From contig CAYTBB010000029.1 of NCBI GenBank assembly GCA_964435965.1, positions 1 through 15,077 on the forward strand: DNA of 15,077 nt, in the 5' to 3' direction. The notes below the pieces were generated by a model, which did not search any database, was not told the DNA's origin, and saw only the letters and a program-made list of their open reading frames with translations. This document shows, piece by piece, positions 1-7,542 of the stretch. The number at the start of each line of letters is the position of its first letter. Positions within the stretch are counted from its first letter, which is position 1. The stretch is from 20-14-all-45-10 sp964435965 (GTDB lineage Bacteria > Chloroflexota > Dehalococcoidia > GIF9 > AB-539-J10). The translations under genes were made by a program, and so were the position numbers.

Positions 1-39
1 AAGATAAAAATTTAAATATTTTTGGGAGGGTTGGACAAA

Positions 40-357
40 ATGCTAGATTGGACTTTTATTACCAAACATGGCTTGGTCCTCAGCTATATCTCCAGGCATC
101 CACGCAGCACTACTCGTGAGATTGCTTTAGCACTGGATTTTACGGAGAGGACTGCCCATAAGATAATCGCTGATCTGGAAGCCGCCGGTTATTTGAAGCG
201 TAGGAAAATAGGAAGGAGCAATACTTATCGCATCAACCCCGATTTGCCGCTAAGGCATGAGACAACGACGGATGCAGTCATAGGAGATTTACTGGAGATA
301 TTGGGCTGGAAGAGGCGCAGAACAGCTAAAAGGGCAAGGCAAGTATATAGCCTCTAG
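40..357 (+). CDS. Small winged helix-turn-helix DNA-binding protein
   Basis: This encodes a 105-residue protein, probably a transcriptional regulator. Residues about 8-70 read as a winged helix: a helix followed by the helix-turn-helix stretch TTREIALALDFTERTAHKII, then a wing region with GYLKRRKIGRSNTYRI, as in MarR/ArsR-like or archaeal-type small wHTH proteins. The C-terminal 25 residues are rich in Arg and Lys. I chose the ATG at 40 because GGGAGGG (24-30) lies 9 nt upstream; a TTG at 22 would also open the frame but would put this Shine-Dalgarno inside the gene. No ligand-binding domain is visible, so its targets cannot be named. It lies 64 bp upstream of holA, and its own promoter would lie mostly outside the window. 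Confidence 0.75.
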   Translation: MLDWTFITKHGLVLSYISRHPRSTTREIALALDFTERTAHKIIADLEAAGYLKRRKIGRSNTYRINPDLPLRHETTTDAVIGDLLEILGWKRRRTAKRARQVYSL

Positions 358-421
358 TGTCTTAATCTGTGAATCAGAGAAAACCTCTTGCCAAAGGGTT
401 CTGTGATAGAATACCAAGGAA

Positions 422-1426
422 ATGCTTTATATTTTTCATGGGCAGGACGATTTCTCCCTTAATCGAGCTTTAGAGAAGATTAAAGCTGACTTAGGCGACC
501 CACAAATGCTGGCAGTTAGTACTGCCAGGCTGGATGGCCAGAGCCTAACCTTAGGCGAGCTTAAGGATAACTGTAATGTTGCTCCTTTCTTGTCTCCATA
601 TCGTTTGGTTATAGTTGATGGCTTACTGAAGAGGTTTGAGCCGAAGCCAGGCAAGCAGCGATTTAGTAAACATGCCGTAACTAAATCCGAAAACAAGCTG
701 GGGGAAGGTTTGGTCTCTTATATTAAGCAAATGGCACCAACCACCGTGCTAGTGCTAGTTGATGATAGCAGAATAAGTAGGCATAACCCTTTGTTAAGGA
801 AGCTTTTGCCATTGGCTAAAGTGAAGACTTTTCCTCTGCTGCGGGGTAGAGGGTTAACAGCCTGGATACAACAGCGGGTAAGTGAAGAAGGTGGCAGCAT
901 CACCTCTGAGGCTGTGAGTTTGCTCGCTGAGCTTATAGGTGGCAATTTATGGGCGATGAATAACGAAATTCAAAAGTTGCTCCTTTACACTCAAGGGCGT
1001 ACCATCGCTGAAGAGGGTGTGAGGCAACTGGTGAGCTATGCCCAGGAGGCTAACATATTTGTCCTGGTGGATGCAGTTGTCGAAGGACAGGTGCAAAAGG
1101 CCCAACTAACACTTTATAGGCTTTATCAAGAAGGCATCTCACCGACTTACATCCTGGCCATGATTACCAGGCAAGTTCGTTTAATAGCACAAGCTAGAGA
1201 GCTGGATTCAGGGTTATCTCAGCAGCAAATTCAAGACAAATTAGGCTTAACCTCAAACTACGCTCTGGATAAAACACTCAGTCAAGCCAAACTATATGAT
1301 TTTGAGCACATAAAGCAAGCTTATGATAAGCTTTTGGAAACTGACCTGGCCATCAAAACTGGCAAATACAATGACCAATTAGCCCTGGAACTTTTAGTGG
1401 CTGAGCTTGCCACCTCCCGAGTTTAA
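422..1426 (+). CDS. holA: DNA polymerase III subunit delta
   Basis: This encodes 334 residues, the usual length for HolA, the clamp-loader delta subunit that opens the beta sliding clamp during replication. The N-terminus MLYIFHGQDDFSLNRALEKI matches the family opening (a 'Y-x-G-x-D' strand followed by a helix). The stretch TTVLVLVDDSR near residue 105 fits the AAA+-like domain I, and the C-terminal third, including YILAMITRQVRLIAQAREL, fits the delta collar domain. The Shine-Dalgarno is poor: AAGGA (416-420) sits only 1 nt before the ATG. A TAGAAT hexamer at 407-412 would place transcription start close to the ATG, so a leaderless transcript is possible but unproven. The stop codon overlaps that of the convergent mscS gene. 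Confidence 0.93.
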   Translation: MLYIFHGQDDFSLNRALEKIKADLGDPQMLAVSTARLDGQSLTLGELKDNCNVAPFLSPYRLVIVDGLLKRFEPKPGKQRFSKHAVTKSENKLGEGLVSYIKQMAPTTVLVLVDDSRISRHNPLLRKLLPLAKVKTFPLLRGRGLTAWIQQRVSEEGGSITSEAVSLLAELIGGNLWAMNNEIQKLLLYTQGRTIAEEGVRQLVSYAQEANIFVLVDAVVEGQVQKAQLTLYRLYQEGISPTYILAMITRQVRLIAQARELDSGLSQQQIQDKLGLTSNYALDKTLSQAKLYDFEHIKQAYDKLLETDLAIKTGKYNDQLALELLVAELATSRV

Positions 1427-2343
1427 GATGGCTCAGTCTTCGTATTTGTAGGTTCCTCTGGCATTGGCTGAGTTTCCCCTATTGTGGGAGGGGTATTGCC
1501 AAAATAGACCTTGGTATGAGGCCATGGGATCTCAATCCCTTCCTTATCAAAAGTCCTTTTAATTCGAAGGCGCAACTCTCCCATTATATCCCACTGACGG
1601 ATTGGTTTGGTATCTCCCAGTATTTTAATGTCAATGCCCGAATCCCCCAATTTATCTACCCTGAGCACCTTCGGCGTACTTACAAAGTCTGCACTCCATT
1701 TGGGGTCGTCAGCCATTTCCTTACAGACTCTATTTATGACTTCAATAACATGGTCAAGGTCTTCCCCATAGGCTACTGAGATGTTCAAGTTCACTCTGGA
1801 ATATAACTTGGTAAAATTGCTGGCTACCTTAATTTCACCATTGGGAATGGAGTGGACTATGCCGTCCAAATCTCTGAGAATGGTGCGACGTAAGCCTATT
1901 TGCTCAACTAAACCAGCAATGCCGGCAATTTTAACTACATCACCTACTCTGTATTGGTCTTCCAGTAAGATAAAGATGCCAGCAAGTAAGTCCCTGATTA
2001 AACTTTGGGCACCAAAACCGACAGCAATGCCCATAATGCCTAGCGCAGCTAGCATCGCAGCAATATTCACCCCAAATTCAGGGAGTATGGTGATAATAGC
2101 AAAAACAGCAATGACAACTGTACCTGTATTAACAACAGCCGAGGACAAAGTGTCAACTCGCTTTTTTATTTCTCCCTTAGGGTATCTCTTCATTCGTTGG
2201 GCTATTGTTCTTTTAACTAGAAGAGGCACAAAACGGCGTAGCAAGAAGTATAAAACGACAGCGACAATCGTGATAACCAAGACACGGATGCCGTGAGTGC
2301 CAAGCCAATCAACTACACCATGTGCCTTAAGCCACTTAATCAT
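1423..2343 (-). CDS. mscS: MscS-family small-conductance mechanosensitive channel
   Basis: This encodes a 306-residue inner-membrane channel of the MscS family, which opens under membrane tension to release solutes during hypo-osmotic shock. Three hydrophobic segments are visible at about 18-38, 68-88 and 92-126. The third contains the pore-lining Gly/Ala-rich helix and the signature GFGAQSLIRDLLAGIFILLE (109-128), followed by the beta domain (YRVGDVV, VHSIPNG) and the C-terminal alpha/beta domain ending near GIEIPWPHTKVYF. A Pro/Glu/Thr-rich tail of about 25 residues follows. The length is close to E. coli MscS (286) plus this tail. The Shine-Dalgarno is weak (GGAA, 7 nt before the ATG). The gene is divergent from alaS and convergent with holA. 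The exact subfamily (MscS or YkuT-like) is not resolved. Confidence 0.92.
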   Translation of the reverse strand: MIKWLKAHGVVDWLGTHGIRVLVITIVAVVLYFLLRRFVPLLVKRTIAQRMKRYPKGEIKKRVDTLSSAVVNTGTVVIAVFAIITILPEFGVNIAAMLAALGIMGIAVGFGAQSLIRDLLAGIFILLEDQYRVGDVVKIAGIAGLVEQIGLRRTILRDLDGIVHSIPNGEIKVASNFTKLYSRVNLNISVAYGEDLDHVIEVINRVCKEMADDPKWSADFVSTPKVLRVDKLGDSGIDIKILGDTKPIRQWDIMGELRLRIKRTFDKEGIEIPWPHTKVYFGNTPPTIGETQPMPEEPTNTKTEPS

Positions 2344-2382
2344 GTCTATATTCCGTATTTATTTTATTTACACCCACTGGCT

Positions 2383-2411
2383 TTGCTTCACGCTAGCATC
2401 TATGTTAACAT
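2383..2411 (+). promoter_or_regulatory. Candidate promoter of the alaS gene run
   Basis: TTGCTT (2383-2388) and TAACAT (2406-2411) are separated by 17 nt, and the -10 is preceded by TG at 2403-2404, as in an extended -10. The matches are only 3/6 and 4/6, so the spacing and TGn carry much of the argument. The predicted start near 2418 would leave a leader of about 29 nt containing the Shine-Dalgarno AAGGTGA at 2434-2440. Confidence 0.4.
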
Positions 2412-2412
2412 A
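2401..2412. promoter_or_regulatory. Perfect 12-bp palindrome in divergent intergenic region
   Basis: TATGTTAACATA is perfectly self-complementary. It lies between the divergent mscS and alaS genes and covers the candidate -10 of alaS. A dimeric regulator could bind here, but no second copy is seen in the window and no regulator can be assigned. Confidence 0.35.
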
Positions 2413-2446
2413 CCATATTCTCTGGAATCATGGAAGGTGATAAGAA

Positions 2447-5092
2447 ATGACTGGTGATGAACTTAGGCAGTTTTTTCTGAGGTTCTTCGAAGATAGGGGT
2501 CATAAGATCATCCCTAGTTCATCCTTGATTCCTCATGGAGACCCTACCCTATTATTGACTACTGCGGGCATGGCACAATTTAAGCCTTACTTCTTGGGAT
2601 TAGAGAAGCCTCCCAGTCCACGGCTGGCTTCTTGCCAAAAATGTTTCCGTAATACTGATATAGATTCTGTTGGCGATACCAAACATCTTACTTTCTTCGA
2701 GATGCTGGGGAATTTCAGTATTGGTGAATATTTCAAAAGAGAGGCTATCGCTTGGGCTTGGGAATTTGTTGCGGAGCACTTAAAATTACCGAAAGAGCGG
2801 CTATGGGCAACTGTTTACCTTGACGATGATGAAGCTTTTAACTATTGGCGGGAAGTAGGAATTCCAGCTGAGAAAATATTGCGTTTTGGGGAGGAGGATA
2901 ATTTCTGGGGTCCAGCCGGTGATTCGGGGCCTTGTGGGCCGTGCAGTGAAATCCATTACGATTTAGGAGTTGAGGCTGGTTGTGGTAGACCTGAATGTAA
3001 ACCTAATTGTGACTGTGGTCGCTTCTCTGAAATCTGGAATCTGGTATTTACTCAATATGACCAGAGTCCTGATGGTAAGCGTACTCTTCTGCCTAAACCG
3101 AATATTGATACTGGAATGGGTTTGGAAAGGACTGCAGTGGTTATGCAAGGCAAATATTCAGTCTATGAGACAGATCTTTTCTTACCCCTCATTCAAAGGA
3201 TTTGCCGATTAACAGGCAAGTGTTGTGGTAAGAGTGATAGTGATGACCGAGCTATTAGAATTATTGCTGAGCATGGCCGTGGCATTCCCTTTCTCATTGC
3301 TGACGGTGTCTCGCCTTCTAACGAAGGTAGAGGCTATGTTTTACGGCGAGTATTGCGTCGCGCCTCTCTTTTCGGGAGAAGGCTGAATTTGGATAGGCCT
3401 TTCCTTAACGAAGTTGCTGAGGTTGTCATTGATGAGATGGGTCATATATATCCTGAACTGATGGCCAATCGGGGTTTGATTAAAGAAGTAATTAAAGCGG
3501 AGGAGGAGAGGTTCATCAACACCCTAGACAGCGGGCTCAACCTGGTGGAAAGGCTCATCAATGAAGCTTTAGAACAAGGGAGAGAGCAGTTGCCGGGTGA
3601 AGAGGTATTCAGACTTTACGATACTTATGGCTTTCCACCGGAGTTGACTGCTGAGATAACTAAAGAAAAGGGGCTTTCCGTAGATTGGGAAGAGTTCCAG
3701 GCTGAGATGGAAAAGCAGAGGGAGAGGGCAAGGGCCGGACAAAGATTTCGTGTCCCTGTCGGCGGAGGCAGAGTACCATCATCTGGTTTAGTCTCAGCAA
3801 AGCCGGTTGGACAAACTGAATTCATCGGGTATGAGCGAAGTACTTCCCGAGCTAAGCTTCTCGAGTTGAAAGTGAAAGGTCAGCTTGCGGAAACTGCTTC
3901 TCAGGGCGATGAAGTTGACATAATACTAGACAAGACCCCTTTCTATGGCGAGATGGGTGGCCAAGTAGGGGACACCGGGAAGATAAGCGGTAGGAAAGGA
4001 AAAGTGGTTGTTACAGATACCATTAGAAGCCCCTCGGATGTAATAGTCCATCAGGGAAAAGTTATTGAGGGCAGTATATCTGTTGGTGATGAGGTAGAGG
4101 CTGAAATTGATATTGCCCGTCGTTTGGATATTGCCCGTAACCATACTGCTACCCACCTTCTTCAGGCTGCCTTAAGGCAAATATTGAGCCACCGCGTTTC
4201 TCAGAGGGGTTCACTAAAAGAGCCAAGTAGGCTTAGATTTGACTTCTCCTGGCTGGCAGCAATAAATGAGGAACAACTTACACAGATTGAAAGAAGGGTC
4301 AATGAGAGGATACGCCAGAATTTACAGGTGAAGGCAAAAATCGTCCCATATAAGCAAGCTACTGCTGAAGGTGCTATTGCTTTGTTTGAGGAGAAATATG
4401 GCGAAGTAGTTCGAATGGTGGAAGTTGGCGAACCAGCGATAAGTAAGGAGCTATGCGGTGGCACGCATGTCAAATCAACCGGGGAGATTGGCTTTTTCCT
4501 CATAACGGGCGAAAGCAGCATTGGCACTGGTCTGCGGCGCATTGAAGCGGTGACTGGGAGTGGAGCTGAATCCTTGGTTAAGAAGCGTCTTTCTACTTTG
4601 CAAGGCGTGGCCGAGGAGACAGGGAGTTCACCCGAAGAAGTTGACAGTAAGGTAAAAGGACTTGTTAGTGAACTGGAAAAAGAACGTAAACACTCTCTTT
4701 CCTTAGAGAGGGAATTATCGCGGAAGATAGCAGATTCCCTGCTGGAGCAGACACAGCAGGTTAATGGTGTAACTGTCCTGTCTGCTAAGGTGACGTCGTT
4801 AACTATGCCTATCCTCAGAGAGATGGGCGATGTACTGCGGGACAAACTAAAGAGCGCCATAGTAGTTTTAGCTACCATTTATAATGGCAAGCCCAGTTTT
4901 CTGGCTATGGTTACTCCTGATTTAGTGGCTAAAGGATTCCATGCTGGTGACATTGTTAAGCAGGTGGCTAAAGTGACTGGTGGTGGCGGGGGAGGCAAAG
5001 CAAGCATGGCTCAAGCAGGCGGCAAAGATATAGCTAAGGTTGATGAAGCTTTGAATCTGGTTAAAAGCATCGTTGCCAGCCGAATCTCCTGA
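2447..5092 (+). CDS. alaS: Alanine--tRNA ligase
   Basis: This encodes 881 residues, full length for bacterial AlaRS, which charges tRNA-Ala and hydrolyses mis-made Ser- and Gly-tRNA-Ala. The class II catalytic core is clear: RNTDIDSVGDTKHLTFFEML and GNFSIGEYFKREA near residues 67-101, and the Gly/Cys-rich segment FWGPAGDSGPCGPCSEIHYD. A Cys-rich insert (CGRPECKPNCDCGR) just after it resembles a zinc-binding loop found in many bacterial AlaRS. The editing site has all four metal ligands: H566 and H570 (HTATH), and C670 and H674 (CGGTH). The C-terminal C-Ala/DHHA1 domain shows the glycine run G845-G850 followed by KASMAQAGGKD. The ATG at 2447 has the Shine-Dalgarno AAGGTGA 6 nt upstream. It is likely the first gene of the alaS-ruvX-aroE-sppA-aroC run. 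Confidence 0.98.
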   Translation: MTGDELRQFFLRFFEDRGHKIIPSSSLIPHGDPTLLLTTAGMAQFKPYFLGLEKPPSPRLASCQKCFRNTDIDSVGDTKHLTFFEMLGNFSIGEYFKREAIAWAWEFVAEHLKLPKERLWATVYLDDDEAFNYWREVGIPAEKILRFGEEDNFWGPAGDSGPCGPCSEIHYDLGVEAGCGRPECKPNCDCGRFSEIWNLVFTQYDQSPDGKRTLLPKPNIDTGMGLERTAVVMQGKYSVYETDLFLPLIQRICRLTGKCCGKSDSDDRAIRIIAEHGRGIPFLIADGVSPSNEGRGYVLRRVLRRASLFGRRLNLDRPFLNEVAEVVIDEMGHIYPELMANRGLIKEVIKAEEERFINTLDSGLNLVERLINEALEQGREQLPGEEVFRLYDTYGFPPELTAEITKEKGLSVDWEEFQAEMEKQRERARAGQRFRVPVGGGRVPSSGLVSAKPVGQTEFIGYERSTSRAKLLELKVKGQLAETASQGDEVDIILDKTPFYGEMGGQVGDTGKISGRKGKVVVTDTIRSPSDVIVHQGKVIEGSISVGDEVEAEIDIARRLDIARNHTATHLLQAALRQILSHRVSQRGSLKEPSRLRFDFSWLAAINEEQLTQIERRVNERIRQNLQVKAKIVPYKQATAEGAIALFEEKYGEVVRMVEVGEPAISKELCGGTHVKSTGEIGFFLITGESSIGTGLRRIEAVTGSGAESLVKKRLSTLQGVAEETGSSPEEVDSKVKGLVSELEKERKHSLSLERELSRKIADSLLEQTQQVNGVTVLSAKVTSLTMPILREMGDVLRDKLKSAIVVLATIYNGKPSFLAMVTPDLVAKGFHAGDIVKQVAKVTGGGGGGKASMAQAGGKDIAKVDEALNLVKSIVASRIS

Positions 5093-5104
5093 GATTGTTT
5101 ATTT

Positions 5105-5162
5105 TGTCACCCTGAGCGGTAGCGAAGGGTCTATGAGATTCTTCGCTTCGCTCAGAATGACA
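5105..5162. repeat. Palindromic repeat, full copy, upstream of ruvX
   Basis: The element is 58 bp. The outer arms TGTCACCCTGAGCG (5105-5118) and CGCTCAGAATGACA (5149-5162) pair over 14 positions with two G/T-type mismatches. Inside, AGCGAAG and CTTCGCT extend the stem. It fills most of the alaS-ruvX spacer. Its right end is followed by N3 then GGTGA (5166-5170), which is part of the ruvX ribosome-binding site. It belongs to the same family as the copy at 7465 and the in-gene copies. Transcribed, it would form a stable hairpin, but no T-tract follows, so a simple intrinsic terminator is unlikely. Confidence 0.85.
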
Positions 5163-5179
5163 TATGGTGAGGGTGAAAA

Positions 5180-5641
5180 ATGCGCAGCCTGGGATTAGAT
5201 ATTGGGGATAAAAGGACAGGAGTGGCCATAAGTGACTCTGAAGGTCTTCTGGCTGTTCCTTTAAGCGTGATTGCCAACCAAGGTGAAGATACGACTATAG
5301 ATGATATTATCAAACTTGTGGAGCAGCATCGGATAGAGCGTATCGTAGTTGGTCTGCCTCGCTCCTTGGATGGTAGCCTTGGTCCACAGGCTGATAAAGT
5401 AACCGCTTTTGCTGAGAAGCTGTCATTTCGAGCGGAGCGAAGCAATCTCAACGTTGACATACAACTATGGGATGAGCGGTTCTCCACTCTAGCTGTTGAG
5501 AAATTGATGGTTAAGGCTGGCACCAAGAAGAACAAAAGGAATGAACACCGGGATGCCCTGGCTGCCGCCTTTATCCTTCAGGGGTTTCTGGACAGCTTGT
5601 TAGCTACGAGCCAGAAGCGAAGCAATCTCAATCAATGCTAA
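5180..5641 (+). CDS. ruvX: RuvX/YqgF family nuclease (putative pre-16S rRNA nuclease or Holliday junction resolvase)
   Basis: This encodes 153 residues of the RuvX/YqgF family, which has an RNase H-like fold and is implicated in 16S rRNA 5'-end maturation and, in some bacteria, junction resolution. Visible motifs are LGLDIGDKRTGVAISD with D7, IVVGLPRSLDGSLG, DERFST with D98/E99, and NEHRDALAAAFILQGFLD with D125; these acidic residues match the family's active site. The ATG at 5180 follows the GGTGAGGGTGA purine stretch. Two parts are repeat-derived: residues about 81-91 (LSFRAERSNLN), in the variable loop before the DER strand, and the C-terminal tail QKRSNLNQC. The same residues RSNLN occur in both because both are encoded by the same 16-bp repeat sequence. 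The stop overlaps the aroE start by 7 bp (ATGCTAA). Core motifs are intact, so the protein is probably functional. Confidence 0.93.
   Translation: MRSLGLDIGDKRTGVAISDSEGLLAVPLSVIANQGEDTTIDDIIKLVEQHRIERIVVGLPRSLDGSLGPQADKVTAFAEKLSFRAERSNLNVDIQLWDERFSTLAVEKLMVKAGTKKNKRNEHRDALAAAFILQGFLDSLLATSQKRSNLNQC
5421..5451. repeat. Palindromic repeat fragment inside ruvX
   Basis: TGTCATTTCGAGCGGAGCGA (5421-5440) followed by AGCAATCTCAA matches the left half of the repeat family. It is read in frame within ruvX. A TGACA at 5455-5459 may be a remnant of the right end. It replaces or extends a family-variable loop just before the DER motif. Confidence 0.7.
5614..5631. repeat. Palindromic repeat fragment at the ruvX-aroE junction
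   Basis: AGCGAAGCAATCTCAA (5616-5631) is identical over 16 bp to 5436-5451 in the same gene. The match starts at GAAGCGAAGC (5614) when compared with the copy in aroC. It encodes the last residues of RuvX and occupies the place where an aroE Shine-Dalgarno would be expected. Confidence 0.6.
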
Positions 5642-6507
5642 AGTTCATTGGGCTCATCGGTTATCCCCTTAAGCATTCCATCTCGCCTTATTTTCAGCAG
5701 GCGGCTTTGGACTACTACCAGCTTGATATCCGCTATCAGGCCTGGGAAACAGCCCCACAGAAACTTGAAGCTACAATAGCCAAGCTAAGAGAGCCTCAAA
5801 ACCTGGGAGCTAATGTGACCGTTCCTCATAAGGAAGCAGTGTTACCTTTGCTGGACGAGGTTGATGACCCGGCAAGTTTGATTGGCGCAGTCAATACCAT
5901 AGTCAAACGAGATGATAGACTTCTAGGTTTCAATACTGACGCTCATGGCTTTCTTCAGGCGTTGCATAAGGAGGGACACTTTGAGCCTCAGGGTAAGCGA
6001 GTGGTAATCTTAGGCGCTGGTGGAGTAGCCAGGGCAGTGTGCTTTGCTTTGGTGCGAGAGAAGGCGAGCTCGCTCCTTATCCTCAATCGAAACCTGGCAC
6101 GAGCTGGGGCGCTGGCTGATAGCTTGAAAAGCTATCTCCGGGGGTGTTCGCTGAAAACCGAGGTTGCGGCTCTGCCTTGGCAGGCCCTGAATTCCCCTGA
6201 GATTTTTGACCGCTGCCACCTGATAGTCAACTGCACCACCATAGGAATGAAACACAGTCCTCAAGAGGGGCAATCACCTTTGAGTCTTGAAGTGATTCCG
6301 AGAAGTATCTTGGTTTACGATCTGGTATACAACCCTTGTCCGACGCACTTGTTGCAATTAGCAGAGAAAGCAGGAGCCAATATACTTAGCGGCCTGGCTA
6401 TGCTAGTATATCAAGGAGCAGCCTCATTTGAATTATGGACGGGGAAGGAAGCACCTCTTGACATAATGCTCCAAAGGGCAAGGGAAGCGATAGGAGGAGT
6501 GAGATGA
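5635..6507 (+). CDS. aroE: Shikimate dehydrogenase (NADP+)
   Basis: This encodes 290 residues, typical for AroE, which reduces 3-dehydroshikimate to shikimate in chorismate synthesis. The shikimate-binding serines S15 and S17 lie in GYPLKHSISP. The catalytic pair is K66 (NVTVPHKE) and D102 (GFNTDAHGF). The Rossmann glycine loop GAGGVAR starts at G127, and the following strand ends in NRN, consistent with NADP binding. NCTTIGM and the closing segment DLVYNPCPTHLLQLAEKAG, then GLAMLVYQGAASFELWTG, are diagnostic. The ATG at 5635 lies inside the end of ruvX with no Shine-Dalgarno in front of it (the upstream sequence is a repeat fragment), so translation probably depends on coupling to ruvX. Its stop overlaps the sppA start as ATGA. 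Confidence 0.96.
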   Translation: MLKFIGLIGYPLKHSISPYFQQAALDYYQLDIRYQAWETAPQKLEATIAKLREPQNLGANVTVPHKEAVLPLLDEVDDPASLIGAVNTIVKRDDRLLGFNTDAHGFLQALHKEGHFEPQGKRVVILGAGGVARAVCFALVREKASSLLILNRNLARAGALADSLKSYLRGCSLKTEVAALPWQALNSPEIFDRCHLIVNCTTIGMKHSPQEGQSPLSLEVIPRSILVYDLVYNPCPTHLLQLAEKAGANILSGLAMLVYQGAASFELWTGKEAPLDIMLQRAREAIGGVR

Positions 6508-7433
6508 AAAAAGTAACCATTATTGGCTTGGCGATGTTATTGCTAGTGGCCATGTTGATCCCCATTAGCTGCATTCCGGTAGGAGATAAAATTGCTGTGA
6601 TTCCCCTTAGTGGGTCTATTACATCTGAAGGCGGTTCCCTCCTCTTCGGCTCAGCTATCACTCCTGGCTTGGTGAAGGAACAATTGAGTCGGGCAGAGAA
6701 AGATATTGCCGTGAAGGCGATTGTCCTTCACATAGAGAGCCCTGGTGGTGTGGTAGCGCCTTGCCAGGAAATTCTAAAGGAGATAGAAAAAGTCAAGCAG
6801 ACAAAACCTATTGTGGTCAGCATGAGGAATATGGCTGCCTCTGGTGGCTATTATATCTCGGCTGAAGCTGACAGGATTGTAGCCCTTCCCGGCACACTGA
6901 CAGGAAGCATCGGGGTTATCTCTCAGATACCGAATGTTAAAGGACTCTACGATAAACTGGGAATCGAGATGCAAACCTTCAAAGGTGGGAAGTATAAAGA
7001 TATGTATGCTGGATTGAGGGAGCTAACACCCGAAGAGAAGGAAATCATGCAAAAGATGACCGATGCCTATTATGAGCAATTCGTTGCGGTAGTGGCTGAA
7101 GGTAGGGGATTGAGCAAAGATGAGGTAAGAAGTTTAGCTACGGGGCAACTTTACACTGGAAGTGAAGCTAAAGAGTTAGGGTTAGTTGACGAACTAGGTG
7201 GTCTGGATGCTGCCATAGATTTGGCGGCAGAGTTAGCCGGCGTGACAATTCGAAAAATAGAGTACTACGAACCACCGAGTGAGTCCCTGTTAGAGTCGCT
7301 TCTAGGAATTAATCTGGGTGGCTTAGTTTATGCCATTCAGATGAGACTGTTGGGATTAAGTGGGCAGGACATAGTTCTCTTACAGACCTTAAGCCGCATC
7401 TATCCTGAGCCACAATATCTATATCAGAGCTAA
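6504..7433 (+). CDS. sppA: Signal peptide peptidase SppA (S49 family serine protease)
   Basis: This encodes 309 residues, close to the single-domain SppA of Bacillus (335), which degrades cleaved signal peptides at the outer face of the membrane. Residues about 3-22 form a hydrophobic N-terminal segment ending in PISC (C23), a signal anchor or a weak lipoprotein signal. The Ser-Lys dyad is visible: S113 in MAASGGYYIS and K165 in GGKYKDM. Their 52-residue spacing equals that of B. subtilis SppA (S147/K199). Also typical are ESPGG, LTGSIGVI and LVDELGGLDAA. The start is fixed by AGGAGGAG (6492-6499) 4 nt before the ATG and by the ATGA overlap with aroE, implying translational coupling. The last 45 residues after the S49 core are less conserved. 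A link to the shikimate genes beyond shared transcription is not apparent. Confidence 0.93.
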   Translation: MKKVTIIGLAMLLLVAMLIPISCIPVGDKIAVIPLSGSITSEGGSLLFGSAITPGLVKEQLSRAEKDIAVKAIVLHIESPGGVVAPCQEILKEIEKVKQTKPIVVSMRNMAASGGYYISAEADRIVALPGTLTGSIGVISQIPNVKGLYDKLGIEMQTFKGGKYKDMYAGLRELTPEEKEIMQKMTDAYYEQFVAVVAEGRGLSKDEVRSLATGQLYTGSEAKELGLVDELGGLDAAIDLAAELAGVTIRKIEYYEPPSESLLESLLGINLGGLVYAIQMRLLGLSGQDIVLLQTLSRIYPEPQYLYQS

Positions 7434-7464
7434 TGAGACTAGATTGTTTGGCAACTTCGTTTTT

Positions 7465-7537
7465 TTGTCATTCTGAACAGAGTGAAGAGGAGATTCTCCG
7501 CTCGCTTCTCTCCCTCAGAATGACAAGGGGTGAAGGA
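7465..7537. repeat. Palindromic repeat, full copy, upstream of aroC, with adjoining Shine-Dalgarno
   Basis: TTGTCATTCTGA (7465-7476) and TCAGAATGACAA (7515-7526) are perfect 12-bp inverted arms. The stretch 7490-7537 matches 9872-9919, inside the aroK-aroB gene, at 43 of 48 positions by eye. The match continues past the palindrome into the purine run GGGGTGAAGGA, so the aroC Shine-Dalgarno seems to lie within the repeated unit. The element fills most of the 109-bp sppA-aroC spacer. No T-tract follows it. Confidence 0.85.
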
Positions 7538-7542
7538 AGCTG

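Noticed and set aside
372..402. Weak hairpin between the wHTH gene and holA (AACCTCTT/AAAGGGTT)
   Set aside because: The stem has a mismatch and a wobble pair, with no T-tract; not convincing as a terminator or regulatory element.
1781..2296. 171-codon plus-strand open frame opposite mscS
   Set aside because: The minus-strand protein has clear MscS signatures; the plus frame is low-complexity (Ile/Thr/Pro/Ser) and has no motif.
4201..4878. Long 225-codon minus-strand open frame inside alaS
   Set aside because: It is antisense to the conserved editing and C-terminal domains of AlaRS, has Ser/Leu-rich composition typical of a reverse-complement shadow, and shows no recognisable motif.
5105..5162. 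Repeat as a Rho-independent terminator after alaS
   Set aside because: The hairpin is strong but no T-tract follows, and ruvX starts 17 nt later; the same holds for the copy before aroC.
6504..6575. SppA as a lipoprotein (PISC before C23)
   Set aside because: The -3 residue is Pro rather than Leu/Val/Ile, so the lipobox is not met strictly; a signal anchor is more likely.
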